Shown here: positions 24,441 through 31,909 of the stretch, one piece after another
Position numbering within the stretch: the first letter of the stretch is position 1
How the letters are laid out: every line of letters starts with the position of its first letter
Source: Roseateles chitinivorans
Lineage (GTDB): Bacteria; Pseudomonadota; Gammaproteobacteria; Burkholderiales; Burkholderiaceae_C
Direction of reading: 5' to 3'
NCBI RefSeq assembly: GCF_002761755.1
Contig: NZ_PEOG01000012.1
Location: 57,878 to 121,877 of the forward strand
Length of the DNA: 64,000 nt
Position numbers and translations under genes: made by a program
The notes under the pieces: model-generated
Told to the model about the DNA's origin: nothing
The model's input: the letters and a program-made list of their open reading frames with translations, nothing else
The model's database searches: none

Positions 24441-25175
24441 ATGAGTTCCTTCCCGATCGGCCCTGCGGGGATGCAGCCACGCTGCTTCGCGCTGGTGCCC
24501 GCCGCGGGCATCGGCAGCCGCTCCGGCGCCGACCGTCCCAAGCAATACGTTCCGCTCGCCGGCCAGGCGCTGATCGCCCACACGCTCGCGGCGCTGGGTG
24601 CCGTGGCCCGGATCGACGCCACCCTGGTCGTGCTGTCGCCCGAGGACGACCAGTTCGAGGCGGCCGTACCCGGTTTCGCGGGCGAGCGGGGCTGGATCGC
24701 CCGCACCGGCGGTGCCACGCGCGCCGACACGGTCGCCGCCGGCCTGTCGACGCTGCGCGAGCGCGGCGCCCAGCCGCATGACTGGGTGCTGGTGCATGAC
24801 GCCGCCCGCTGCCTGCTGCGGCCGGAATGGGTCGACGCGCTGATCGACGCCTGCGCCGACGACGAGGTCGGCGGCCTGCTCGCGCTGCCGGTGGCCGACA
24901 CGCTCAAGGATGCCGCGGCCGCGGAGGGCGCGGCCCGCGTCGCCGCCACCGTCGATCGCCGCGGCAAGTGGGCCGCGCAGACGCCGCAGATGTTCCGGCT
25001 GGGCCTGCTGGCGCCGGCGCTGGCCGGGCCGCTGGACGGCGTCACCGACGAGGCCAGCGCGATCGAGGCCCTCGGCCATGCGCCGCGCCTGGTCGAGGCC
25101 TCGATGGAGAACTTCAAGGTCACCTATCCCGCCGACTTCGCGTTGGCCGAACGCTTGCTGAGGAGCCGCGCATGA
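24441..25175 (+). CDS. ispD: 2-C-methyl-D-erythritol 4-phosphate cytidylyltransferase IspD
   Basis: A 244-residue MEP-pathway enzyme transferring CMP from CTP to MEP. Its nucleotide-binding loop is LVPAAGIGSRSGADRPKQY; VLVHDAARCLL and the C-terminal MENFKVTYPADFALAE are diagnostic. The ATG at 24441 follows a TACAAT -10 box; the frame is open upstream but that part is antisense to rlmN. The stop overlaps the map start (ATGA), so the two are translationally coupled, with ispF following. Confidence 0.95.
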   Translation: MSSFPIGPAGMQPRCFALVPAAGIGSRSGADRPKQYVPLAGQALIAHTLAALGAVARIDATLVVLSPEDDQFEAAVPGFAGERGWIARTGGATRADTVAAGLSTLRERGAQPHDWVLVHDAARCLLRPEWVDALIDACADDEVGGLLALPVADTLKDAAAAEGAARVAATVDRRGKWAAQTPQMFRLGLLAPALAGPLDGVTDEASAIEALGHAPRLVEASMENFKVTYPADFALAERLLRSRA

Positions 25176-25927
25176 CGGTCCAATCCGAGGACGATATCCA
25201 GGGCCTGAAGGCCGTCGGCGAGGCGGTCGCCACCGTGCTGCGCCGCATGCTGGACGCGATCCGGCCCGGCATGACCACGCGCGAACTCGACGAGATGGGC
25301 GCGCGCTGGCTGCAGGACTTCGGCGCGCGGTCGGCGCCACGGGTCATGTACGACTTCCCCGGCGCCACCTGCATCAGCATCAACGAGCAGGCCGCGCATG
25401 GCATTCCCGGCGATCGCGTCATCCAGAAGGGCGACGTCGTCAATGTCGACGTGTCGGCCGAGATGAACGGCTACTTCGGCGACACCGGCGGCACGCGCAT
25501 CGTTCCGCCGACGACGCCGACCAAGACCCAGCTGGTCTTCGCCGCGCAGTACGCGCTGGAGCAGGCGATGAAGGAAGTGAAGCCGGGCGCGCGGCTCAAT
25601 CGCATCGGCCACGCGATCGAGCGGGTGGCCAGGGCGCACCGGTTCAAGATCATCGAGAACCTCTGCAGCCACGGCGTCGGCCGCTCGCTGCACGAGGAGC
25701 CCAAGACCATCCCCGGCTATTACGACCCGAACGACACGCGCATCCTCGAGGAAGGCATGGTCATCACCATCGAGCCCTTCCTGTCGACGAAGAGCCGCTG
25801 GGTCGACGAGGAGGCCGACGGCTGGACGCTCTCCGGCGTAAAGGGCAACCTCTCCGCGCAGTTCGAGCACACGATGATCGTGACCCGCAACGGGCCGCTG
25901 GTCGTCACCAACGCCCTGCCGCACTGA
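25172..25927 (+). CDS. map: Type I methionine aminopeptidase
   Basis: A 251-residue metalloprotease removing initiator methionine. Metal ligands follow the family order: Asp in [19 protein letters not shown] (two Asp), His in [13 protein letters not shown], Glu in VITIEPFLS and Glu in [11 protein letters not shown]. The ATG at 25172 has GAGG upstream and overlaps the ispD stop. map usually sits beside rpsB or in a ribosomal cluster; here it is wedged between ispD and ispF, so this is probably an additional copy, though the window cannot show whether another exists. Confidence 0.95.
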   Translation: MTVQSEDDIQGLKAVGEAVATVLRRMLDAIRPGMTTRELDEMGARWLQDFGARSAPRVMYDFPGATCISINEQAAHGIPGDRVIQKGDVVNVDVSAEMNGYFGDTGGTRIVPPTTPTKTQLVFAAQYALEQAMKEVKPGARLNRIGHAIERVARAHRFKIIENLCSHGVGRSLHEEPKTIPGYYDPNDTRILEEGMVITIEPFLSTKSRWVDEEADGWTLSGVKGNLSAQFEHTMIVTRNGPLVVTNALPH

Positions 25928-25976
25928 TCCCGGCGCCGCGCGCCTTTCGCAGACCTCGCAGCTTCGCCTCTTCGAC

Positions 25977-26465
25977 ATGGTTCTGAACTTCCGCATCGGC
26001 GAGGGCTGGGACACCCACCAGCTCGTCGCCGGCCGCCCGCTGATCCTCGGCGGCATCACGATCCCGCACACGCATGGCCTGCTGGGTCATTCGGACGCGG
26101 ACGCGCTCGCGCATGCGATCACCGACGCGCTGCTCGGTGCCGCCGCGCTGGGCGACATCGGCAAGCTCTTCCCCGACACCGCCGCCGAGTTCAAGGGCGC
26201 GGACTCGATGGTGCTGCTGGCCGAGGCCTACCGCCGCGTGAAGGCGCAGGGCTGGGTCATCGGCAACCTCGACAGCACGATCGTCGCCCAGCAGCCGAAG
26301 ATGGCGCCGCACATCCCGGCGATGCGGGAGCGTCTGGCGCAGGCGCTCGGCATCGATGCCGGCCAGATCAACGTGAAGGCCAAGACGGCCGAGAAGATGG
26401 GCCCCGTCGGCGAGCTCAAGGCCATCGAGGCGCGCGCGGTCTGCCTGCTGGTGCGCAGCGCCTGA
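25977..26465 (+). CDS. ispF: 2-C-methyl-D-erythritol 2,4-cyclodiphosphate synthase IspF
   Basis: A 162-residue enzyme, the usual size. The N terminus [11 protein letters not shown] provides metal-binding Asp and His, [19 protein letters not shown] is the family signature with the third ligand, and [10 protein letters not shown] near the end contributes the CTP/product loop. It forms trimers and converts the CDP-ME-2-phosphate made downstream of IspD into the cyclodiphosphate. It is codirectional with ispD-map, 49 bases after map. Confidence 0.96.
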   Translation: MVLNFRIGEGWDTHQLVAGRPLILGGITIPHTHGLLGHSDADALAHAITDALLGAAALGDIGKLFPDTAAEFKGADSMVLLAEAYRRVKAQGWVIGNLDSTIVAQQPKMAPHIPAMRERLAQALGIDAGQINVKAKTAEKMGPVGELKAIEARAVCLLVRSA

Positions 26466-26564
26466 GTACGCTCATCCCGCGCTCCCCCGCGAGCGGCGGG
26501 AGGGCGATCGGCCGGGCGAGGCCTCGTGACAAGACTTGGCGCCCGGCTGGACCAGAATCGGTTC

Positions 26565-26984
26565 ATGAACGACACCGCCATCACCGTCCTCCTGGCGACG
26601 CCCGACGCCGCGACCTACCGTCATTTGCGGGTGGCCAGCGGCCTCAGCGACAAGTCCGCCGAAGCGGCCGCGCGCGGCCTGCCCAACACGCTCTTCGCAG
26701 TCCAGTTGCTTGACGCCGGCGGGCAACCGGTGGCGATGGGCCGCGTGATCGGCGACGGCGGCTGCTTCTATCAGGTCTGCGACATCGCGGTCCTGCCCGC
26801 TCATCAAGGGCGCGGCCTGGGCAAGCGGATCATGACCGAGATCCGCGGCTGGCTTGATGCTCACGTGCCCGAAGGCGGCTACGTGAGCCTGATCGCGGAC
26901 GGCGATGCCCAGCACCTCTATGCGAAATTCGGCTTCAAGCCGACGGCACCCGCATCGATCGGCATGGCGCTCTCGCGCCGCTGA
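26565..26984 (+). CDS. GNAT-family N-acetyltransferase
   Basis: A 139-residue acetyltransferase. The acetyl-CoA-binding motif A is CDIAVLPAHQGRGLGKRIM (Q-x-x-G-x-G/A) and the closing segment LYAKFGFKPT is also typical. The ATG at 26565 is preferred over an upstream in-frame GTG because a -10-like CAGAAT (26553-26558) immediately precedes it. The substrate is unknown; the compact architecture fits small-molecule or polyamine acetylation as well as protein acetylation. Confidence 0.82.
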   Translation: MNDTAITVLLATPDAATYRHLRVASGLSDKSAEAAARGLPNTLFAVQLLDAGGQPVAMGRVIGDGGCFYQVCDIAVLPAHQGRGLGKRIMTEIRGWLDAHVPEGGYVSLIADGDAQHLYAKFGFKPTAPASIGMALSRR

Positions 26985-27008
26985 GACGCAGCGACCGCTG
27001 CCTGAATC

Positions 27009-28334
27009 TCAGACGCTGGCGCGCTTCAGGCGCAGCTGCGCGACGAAGCCGCTGTCGTCGGCGTTGGACAGGCGCAGGTGCGCGCCCAGGCGCTGCACCG
27101 ATTTCTCGACGATCGCCAGGCCCAGGCCCGCGCCGGTCGCGGCGGTGCGGGCGGTGTCGCCCCGATAGAAGGGCGTCGTCAGCTTGGACAGCTTGTCCGG
27201 CGGCACGCCTGGGCCGTGGTCGCGCACCGTCAGCAGGACCCACGCGCTGTCGGCCTCGGCGGTGACGTCCACGCGCGCGGGCTCGTCGCCGTGATGGCCG
27301 TAGCGGCGCGCGTTCTCGAAGAGATTGAGCAGGATCCGGCCCAGTTCGGTCGGGTCGGTCCAGATGCGCAGCGCCGCGGACAGCCGCACGCTGATCACGA
27401 TCTGCTGCGGATCGCGGAAGCCCTGCGCCTCGCGCTCGACCAGCTCGCGCAGGTTGAGCGCCTGCAGCTGCAGCTCGCTCGGCCGCGCGTAGTCCATGAA
27501 CTTGTTGATGATCGCGTCGAGCTGGTCGATGTCCTGCGCGATGTAGGTCCGCGCCTGCTCGTCGTTGACGCTCATCTCCGCCTCGAGCCGCAGGCGCGCC
27601 AGCGGCGTGCGCAGGTCATGCGAGATGCCCGCCAGCATCACGCTGCGGTCCTCTTCCATCTTCGCCAGCTCGCGCGCCATCCGGTTGAAGCCCATGTTGA
27701 CCTCCCGGATCTCGCTGGTCAGCGTGCTCTCGTCCAGGCGCGAGTCGTACTCGCCCTCGCGGATGCGGCTCGCGGCGATGGACAGTTCCCGCAGCGGCTG
27801 GTTGATCAGCCGGGCGATGGCCGCCGCGCCCAGCAGCGAGGCGCCCAGCGCGATGGCGATCCACCACCAGTTGCTGGAGAAGTTGGCCTGCAGCGGCGCG
27901 GGATTGGTCTGCAACCAGAACTGGTCGGGGCCGACGTCGAAGCGCACCCACAGCCCGGGCACCCCGTTCAGGCCGCTGGCCAGCACCGTCTGCGGGCCCA
28001 GCCGCGAGACGAGTTCCTTGCGCAGGCGCTGCGCGAAGGGGGAGTTCTCATACGGGAGCCAGCGGTCGGTGGCCTCGGCCACCTCGACCGACACCGCCTC
28101 GCTGCGCGCGATCGACTTGACCACCGCCACCCGGTTGATCGCGTCGGTGCTGGAGAGCGCCACCCGCGACAGGTTCACCAGGCCGGCCAGCTGCTGCGCG
28201 GCCTCGAGCGCCTTCGGTTCGGCCTCCAGGGCCTTGAAGGTCTGTTGCCAGGCCAGCACGCCCGCGGCCAGCAGCAGCGCCAGCAGCGCGAAAGTGCGCC
28301 AGAACAGGTTGAGCGCCAGACGGGGAGGGGTCAC
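27009..28334 (-). CDS. envZ: EnvZ-like sensor histidine kinase
   Basis: A 441-residue membrane kinase: N-terminal transmembrane segment (WRTFALLALLLAAGVLAW), a periplasmic domain of roughly 120 residues, a second membrane helix (WWWIAIALGASLLGAAAIA), HAMP linker, dimerisation domain with the phospho-acceptor His in AGISHDLRTPLARLRLE, and an ATPase domain (NLFENARRYG, RDHGPGVPPDKL, GAGLGLAIVEKSV). The start is a GTG at 28334 in frame with the first helix. It follows the OmpR gene in the same direction by 86 bases, forming a two-component pair whose signal is unknown. Confidence 0.92.
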   Translation of the reverse strand: MTPPRLALNLFWRTFALLALLLAAGVLAWQQTFKALEAEPKALEAAQQLAGLVNLSRVALSSTDAINRVAVVKSIARSEAVSVEVAEATDRWLPYENSPFAQRLRKELVSRLGPQTVLASGLNGVPGLWVRFDVGPDQFWLQTNPAPLQANFSSNWWWIAIALGASLLGAAAIARLINQPLRELSIAASRIREGEYDSRLDESTLTSEIREVNMGFNRMARELAKMEEDRSVMLAGISHDLRTPLARLRLEAEMSVNDEQARTYIAQDIDQLDAIINKFMDYARPSELQLQALNLRELVEREAQGFRDPQQIVISVRLSAALRIWTDPTELGRILLNLFENARRYGHHGDEPARVDVTAEADSAWVLLTVRDHGPGVPPDKLSKLTTPFYRGDTARTAATGAGLGLAIVEKSVQRLGAHLRLSNADDSGFVAQLRLKRASV

Positions 28335-28420
28335 GGGAATCGACGGCTTTCAGGGCATCGGCCGGCGACCGTCGCCGGCCTCCGGACTTGCGCACGCGGC
28401 GCGGCAGGCGGGCAGCGGGA

Positions 28421-29149
28421 TCAGGCCGCTTCGTCGGGCACGAAGACGTAGCCCACGCCCCAGACCGTCTGGATGAAGCGCGGTTGCGCCGGATCCTCTT
28501 CCAGCAGCTTGCGCAGGCGCGAGACCTGCACGTCCAGGCTGCGGTCGAACGGCTCGAACTCGCGGCCGCGGGCCAGCATCGCCAGCTTGTCGCGCGACAG
28601 CGGCTGGCGCGGATGCCGCACCAGCGCCTTGAGCATCGAGAACTCGCCGGTGGTCAGCGGCACCGGCTCGCCGTTCTTGGCCAGGCGGCGCAGCGCCAGG
28701 TCGAACTCGAACGGGCCGAACTGGACCGTCATCGGTTCCTTGGACGGCGCGCCCGGCGCTTCCGGCGGCGGACGGCGGCGCAGCACCGCATTGATGCGGG
28801 CCAGCAGTTCGCGGGGGTTGAAGGGCTTGGCCAGGTAGTCGTCGGCGCCGACTTCCAGACCGACGATGCGGTCCACTTCCTCGACCTTGGCGGTCAGCAT
28901 GATGATCGGCGTGTTGTCGCCGGCGGCACGCAGGCGGCGGCAGATCGACAGGCCGTCCTCGCCCGGGAGCATCAGGTCCAGGACGATCAGGTCCACGGTC
29001 TCGCGGGTCAGCTGCTTGTTCAGCGCCTTGCTGTCCTCGGCCAGCAGGACCTCGAAGCCCTCCTGGGCGAGATAGCGGCGCAGCAGGTCGCGGATGCGGG
29101 CATCGTCGTCCACGACCAGGATGCGGTTAGGGCGGGTTGTGCTTTGCAT
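28421..29149 (-). CDS. ompR: OmpR-like response regulator
   Basis: A 242-residue regulator: receiver domain (ILVVDDDARIRDLL; phospho-acceptor in LIVLDLMLPGEDGLSICR; Lys in ADDYLAKPFNPRELL) and winged-helix DNA-binding domain (LTTGEFSMLKALV, RSLDVQVSRLRKLLEEDP, IQTVWGVGYVF). The ATG at 29149 is chosen because GGAG lies eight bases upstream; the GTG three codons earlier overlaps that site. It is cotranscribed with the downstream kinase. OmpR-like TTTGTAACA boxes lie in the intergenic region upstream and suggest autoregulation. Confidence 0.93.
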   Translation of the reverse strand: MQSTTRPNRILVVDDDARIRDLLRRYLAQEGFEVLLAEDSKALNKQLTRETVDLIVLDLMLPGEDGLSICRRLRAAGDNTPIIMLTAKVEEVDRIVGLEVGADDYLAKPFNPRELLARINAVLRRRPPPEAPGAPSKEPMTVQFGPFEFDLALRRLAKNGEPVPLTTGEFSMLKALVRHPRQPLSRDKLAMLARGREFEPFDRSLDVQVSRLRKLLEEDPAQPRFIQTVWGVGYVFVPDEAA

Positions 29150-29165
29150 GGCGGCCACTCCGGAA

Positions 29166-29252
29166 TTTGTAACAGCGGCACTGTAAGGGCAGTTTTCCCG
29201 CCTGTTTGCGGGATGCAGCAGTCCTTACTGGATGGTTACATCTTTTGTAACA
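29166..29252. promoter_or_regulatory. OmpR-like box region between ompR and the SIMPL gene
   Basis: TTTGTAACA occurs at 29166-29174, and TTTTGTAACA at 29243-29252. The second is part of an inverted repeat GTTACA (29235-29240) / TGTAAC (29246-29251). These match the TTTTGTAACA half of known enterobacterial OmpR sites and are AT-rich in a GC-rich genome. They are placed to act on ompR (minus) and the SIMPL-domain gene (plus). Confidence 0.55.
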
Positions 29253-29375
29253 GCGCCTTGGAGCAGTCACAAGGGGGGATCGAATGGCCTACAAAAGGGA
29301 CGCAAAACTGGTCAACCGTGACGGTTTCCTCACCCGTTATGCTGGCCTCCCCGAGGACTCTCCGTAGGAACCCGA

Positions 29376-30113
29376 ATGATCCGAACCTCCAAGAAGCTGG
29401 CTCGTACCCTGATCGCCGCTGGCGCGGTCGCCCTGGTGCCCGTGATTTCGAATGCCGAACCTGCGAAGACCGACGTCCTGGCGCTGAGCGCCTCCGCCAC
29501 CACCGAGGTGGCCCGCGACCTGCTCCAGCTGCGCTTCTCCACGACCCGCGAGGGCAAGGAGGCCGCCGCGGTCCAGAACGAGCTCAAGCAAGCCCTGGAC
29601 GCCGCGCTGGCCGAGGCCCGCAAGATCGCCAAGCCGGGCCAGGTCGACCTGCAGGCCGGCAATCTGTCTGTCTATCCCCGCTATGGCCAGGTGAAGCCGG
29701 GCACCAGCGGTTCGCCGCAGATCACCGGCTGGCAGGGCAGCGTGGAACTGCTGGTGCAGGGCCGCGACATGGAAGCCATCTCCAAGCTGAGCGGCCGCAT
29801 CCAGTCGCTGGCCATCGCCAACGTCAGCTATGGGCTGTCGCGCGAGGCGCGTGAGAAGGCCGAGAACGAGGTGGTGTCGCAGGCGATCGCCAGCTACAAG
29901 GCCAAGGCTTCGGTGTATGCCCAGCAGTTCGGCTACGCCGGCTACCGGATCGGCGAGGTCAGCGTCAACGCCGACCAGCCGACGCCGGTGATGATGGCCG
30001 CGGCGCCCCGCTTCAAGGCGATGGCGGCCAGCGCCGACGAGGCGCTGCCGGTCGAGTCCGGCAAGGCCACCGTCACGGTCAATGTCAGCGGCAATGTGGT
30101 GATGACCCGCTGA
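29376..30113 (+). CDS. Periplasmic SIMPL-domain (DUF541) protein
   Basis: A 245-residue exported protein with a Sec signal peptide ending near ISNAEPA. The rest is a SIMPL/DUF541 domain: LSASATTEVARDLLQLRF at the start, LKQALDAALAEA, the ITGWQGSVELLVQGRD segment, and a C-terminal TVTVNVSGNVVM strand. DUF541 proteins are periplasmic or outer-membrane-associated and have been linked to stress resistance in some bacteria; the biochemical role is unclear. It diverges from ompR across OmpR-like boxes, so it is a likely OmpR target. A terminator follows. Confidence 0.88.
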   Translation: MIRTSKKLARTLIAAGAVALVPVISNAEPAKTDVLALSASATTEVARDLLQLRFSTTREGKEAAAVQNELKQALDAALAEARKIAKPGQVDLQAGNLSVYPRYGQVKPGTSGSPQITGWQGSVELLVQGRDMEAISKLSGRIQSLAIANVSYGLSREAREKAENEVVSQAIASYKAKASVYAQQFGYAGYRIGEVSVNADQPTPVMMAAAPRFKAMAASADEALPVESGKATVTVNVSGNVVMTR

Positions 30114-30134
30114 AGACGCCTCCCCTGAATGAAG

Positions 30135-30159
30135 AACGCCCGGCTCGACCGGGCGTTTT
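30135..30159. terminator. Bidirectional intrinsic terminator
   Basis: A perfect nine-base stem AACGCCCGG / CCGGGCGTT with a five-base loop, followed by TT on the plus strand and preceded by A-rich sequence (T-rich on the minus strand). It separates the convergent SIMPL and bdhA genes. Confidence 0.85.
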
Positions 30160-30178
30160 CATTGGTGCGGGGTCCGGC

Positions 30179-30949
30179 TTACTGCGCGGTCCAGCCGCCG
30201 TCCATCGCCCAGGCCTGGCCCCGGACATTGACCGCCGCGTCCGAGCACAGGAACACCGCCAGCGCGCCGAGCTCTTCCGGCGTCGTGAACTGCAGCGAGG
30301 GCTGCTTCTCGGCGAGCAACTGCCGTTTGGCCTCGGCCGGATCGAGCTTGTCCTTTTCACTGCGCGCGTCGATCTGCTTCTGGACCAGCGGCGTCAGCAC
30401 CCAGCCCGGGCAGATCGCGTTGACGGTGACCGGCAGCGTGGCGGTTTCCAGCGCCGCTGCCTTGGTGAGGCCGACCAGGCCATGCTTGGCCGCCACGTAG
30501 GCCGACTTGCCGGCCGAGGCCACCAGGCCATGCGTCGACGCGATGTTGATGACGCGGCCCCACTGCTTCTTCTTCATGCCGGGCAGGGCCAGGCGCATCG
30601 TGTGGAAGGCGGAGCTGAGGTTGATCGCCAGGATCGCATCCCATTTCTCGGGCGGGAACTCGTCGACATTGGCGACGTGCTGGATGCCGGCGTTGTTGAC
30701 GAGGATGTCGCAGCCGCCGAACTGCTGGTCGATGTAGGCCATCATGGCTTCGATCTCGGCGGGCTTGCTCATGTCGGCGCCGTGATAACCGACCTTCACC
30801 CCCAGCGCCTCGACCTCGGCCTTCGGGCCCGCATGGTCGCCGAAGCCGTTGAGCACGATGTCCGCGCCCTGGCGGGCCAGGGTCAGGGCAATCCCCAATC
30901 CGATGCCGCTCGTCGAGCCGGTGACCAGGGCCGTCTTTCCTTTCAGCAT
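30179..30949 (-). CDS. bdhA: 3-Hydroxybutyrate dehydrogenase (SDR family)
   Basis: A 256-residue short-chain dehydrogenase oxidising 3-hydroxybutyrate to acetoacetate in PHB breakdown. NAD-binding motif TGSTSGIGLGIA; NNAGIQHVANVDEF; catalytic Ser/Tyr/Lys in INIASTHGLVASAGKSAYVAAKHG; and the subfamily-typical CPGWVLTPLVQKQI and QPSLQFTTPEELG. The start at 30949 is normal. phaR, a PHB-synthesis regulator, is 13 kb away. It diverges from an alpha/beta hydrolase 48 bases away. Confidence 0.93.
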   Translation of the reverse strand: MLKGKTALVTGSTSGIGLGIALTLARQGADIVLNGFGDHAGPKAEVEALGVKVGYHGADMSKPAEIEAMMAYIDQQFGGCDILVNNAGIQHVANVDEFPPEKWDAILAINLSSAFHTMRLALPGMKKKQWGRVINIASTHGLVASAGKSAYVAAKHGLVGLTKAAALETATLPVTVNAICPGWVLTPLVQKQIDARSEKDKLDPAEAKRQLLAEKQPSLQFTTPEELGALAVFLCSDAAVNVRGQAWAMDGGWTAQ

Positions 30950-30997
30950 GCCGCGTCCTCTTCAGGGTTGTTAGGATGGGTGCAAAGGATACGAGCG

Positions 30998-31864
30998 ATG
31001 TCTGAACCCTTGTTGAAAAAAGTCCAGGCGCTGAGCCCTTGCGGCCTTCACCAGGTCGCCTATTGGGAATGGGGGCAGGCCGACAACCCGCGGGTGCTGG
31101 TGTGCGTGCACGGCCTCTCGCGCCAGGGGCGCGACTTCGACGTGATCGCCAGGCGCCTGAGCAACCGCTTCCGGGTGATCTGCCCCGATGTGGTGGGCCG
31201 CGGGGAGTCGGAATGGCTGGGCGATCCGCGCAACTACCAGCTGCCGCAATACGTGTCGGACATGGTGACGCTGATGGCGCGCATCGGCGTCACGCAGGTG
31301 GACTGGCTCGGCACCTCGATGGGCGGCTTGATCGGCCTGGCACTGGCGGCGATGCCGTCCAGCCCGATCAAGCGGCTGATCCTCAACGACGTGGGGCCGA
31401 CCATCGAGTTCGTCGCGCTGCAGCGCATCGCCAGCTACCTGGGACGCGCGCCGCAGTTCGAGAACTGCCAGCAGGGTGCCGACTACCTGCGCGGCATCTC
31501 GCAGGGCTTCGGCCCGCATACCGACGAGCAATGGCTGGCACTGTCGCGCGCGATGTTCAAGCCCGACGGCGACCGCTGCCGGCTGCACTACGACCCGCGC
31601 ATCGGCCAGGGCCTGGCCGGCCTGACGCCGGAGCTGGCCAAGGCCGGCGAGGCCCAGCTCTGGGCGGCCTACGACGCGGTCCGCTGCCCGACGCTGCTGC
31701 TGCGCGGTGCCGAATCCGACCTGCTCACGCGGGCCACGGCCGAACTGATGACGCAGCGCGGTCCGCGCGCCGAACTGCACGAGTTCCCGGGCGTCGGCCA
31801 TGCGCCGACGCTGGTGCAAGAACAACAGATCCAGGTGGTGGAGCGATTCCTCGACCGCGGATGA
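30998..31864 (+). CDS. Alpha/beta hydrolase
   Basis: A 288-residue hydrolase with the canonical fold: oxyanion region VCVHGLSRQGRDFD, nucleophile elbow GTSMGGLIGL (Ser), a lid region, acid near LRGAESDLL, and His in FPGVGHAPTL. AAGG lies before the ATG at 30998. It is divergent from 3-hydroxybutyrate dehydrogenase, which makes a short-chain ester or hydroxybutyrate-oligomer substrate conceivable, but the substrate is not determinable. Confidence 0.88.
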   Translation: MSEPLLKKVQALSPCGLHQVAYWEWGQADNPRVLVCVHGLSRQGRDFDVIARRLSNRFRVICPDVVGRGESEWLGDPRNYQLPQYVSDMVTLMARIGVTQVDWLGTSMGGLIGLALAAMPSSPIKRLILNDVGPTIEFVALQRIASYLGRAPQFENCQQGADYLRGISQGFGPHTDEQWLALSRAMFKPDGDRCRLHYDPRIGQGLAGLTPELAKAGEAQLWAAYDAVRCPTLLLRGAESDLLTRATAELMTQRGPRAELHEFPGVGHAPTLVQEQQIQVVERFLDRG

Positions 31865-31909
31865 CGTCCCGTCGGCGGATCGCGCCACGAGGACACGGAT
31901 GAACGACGA

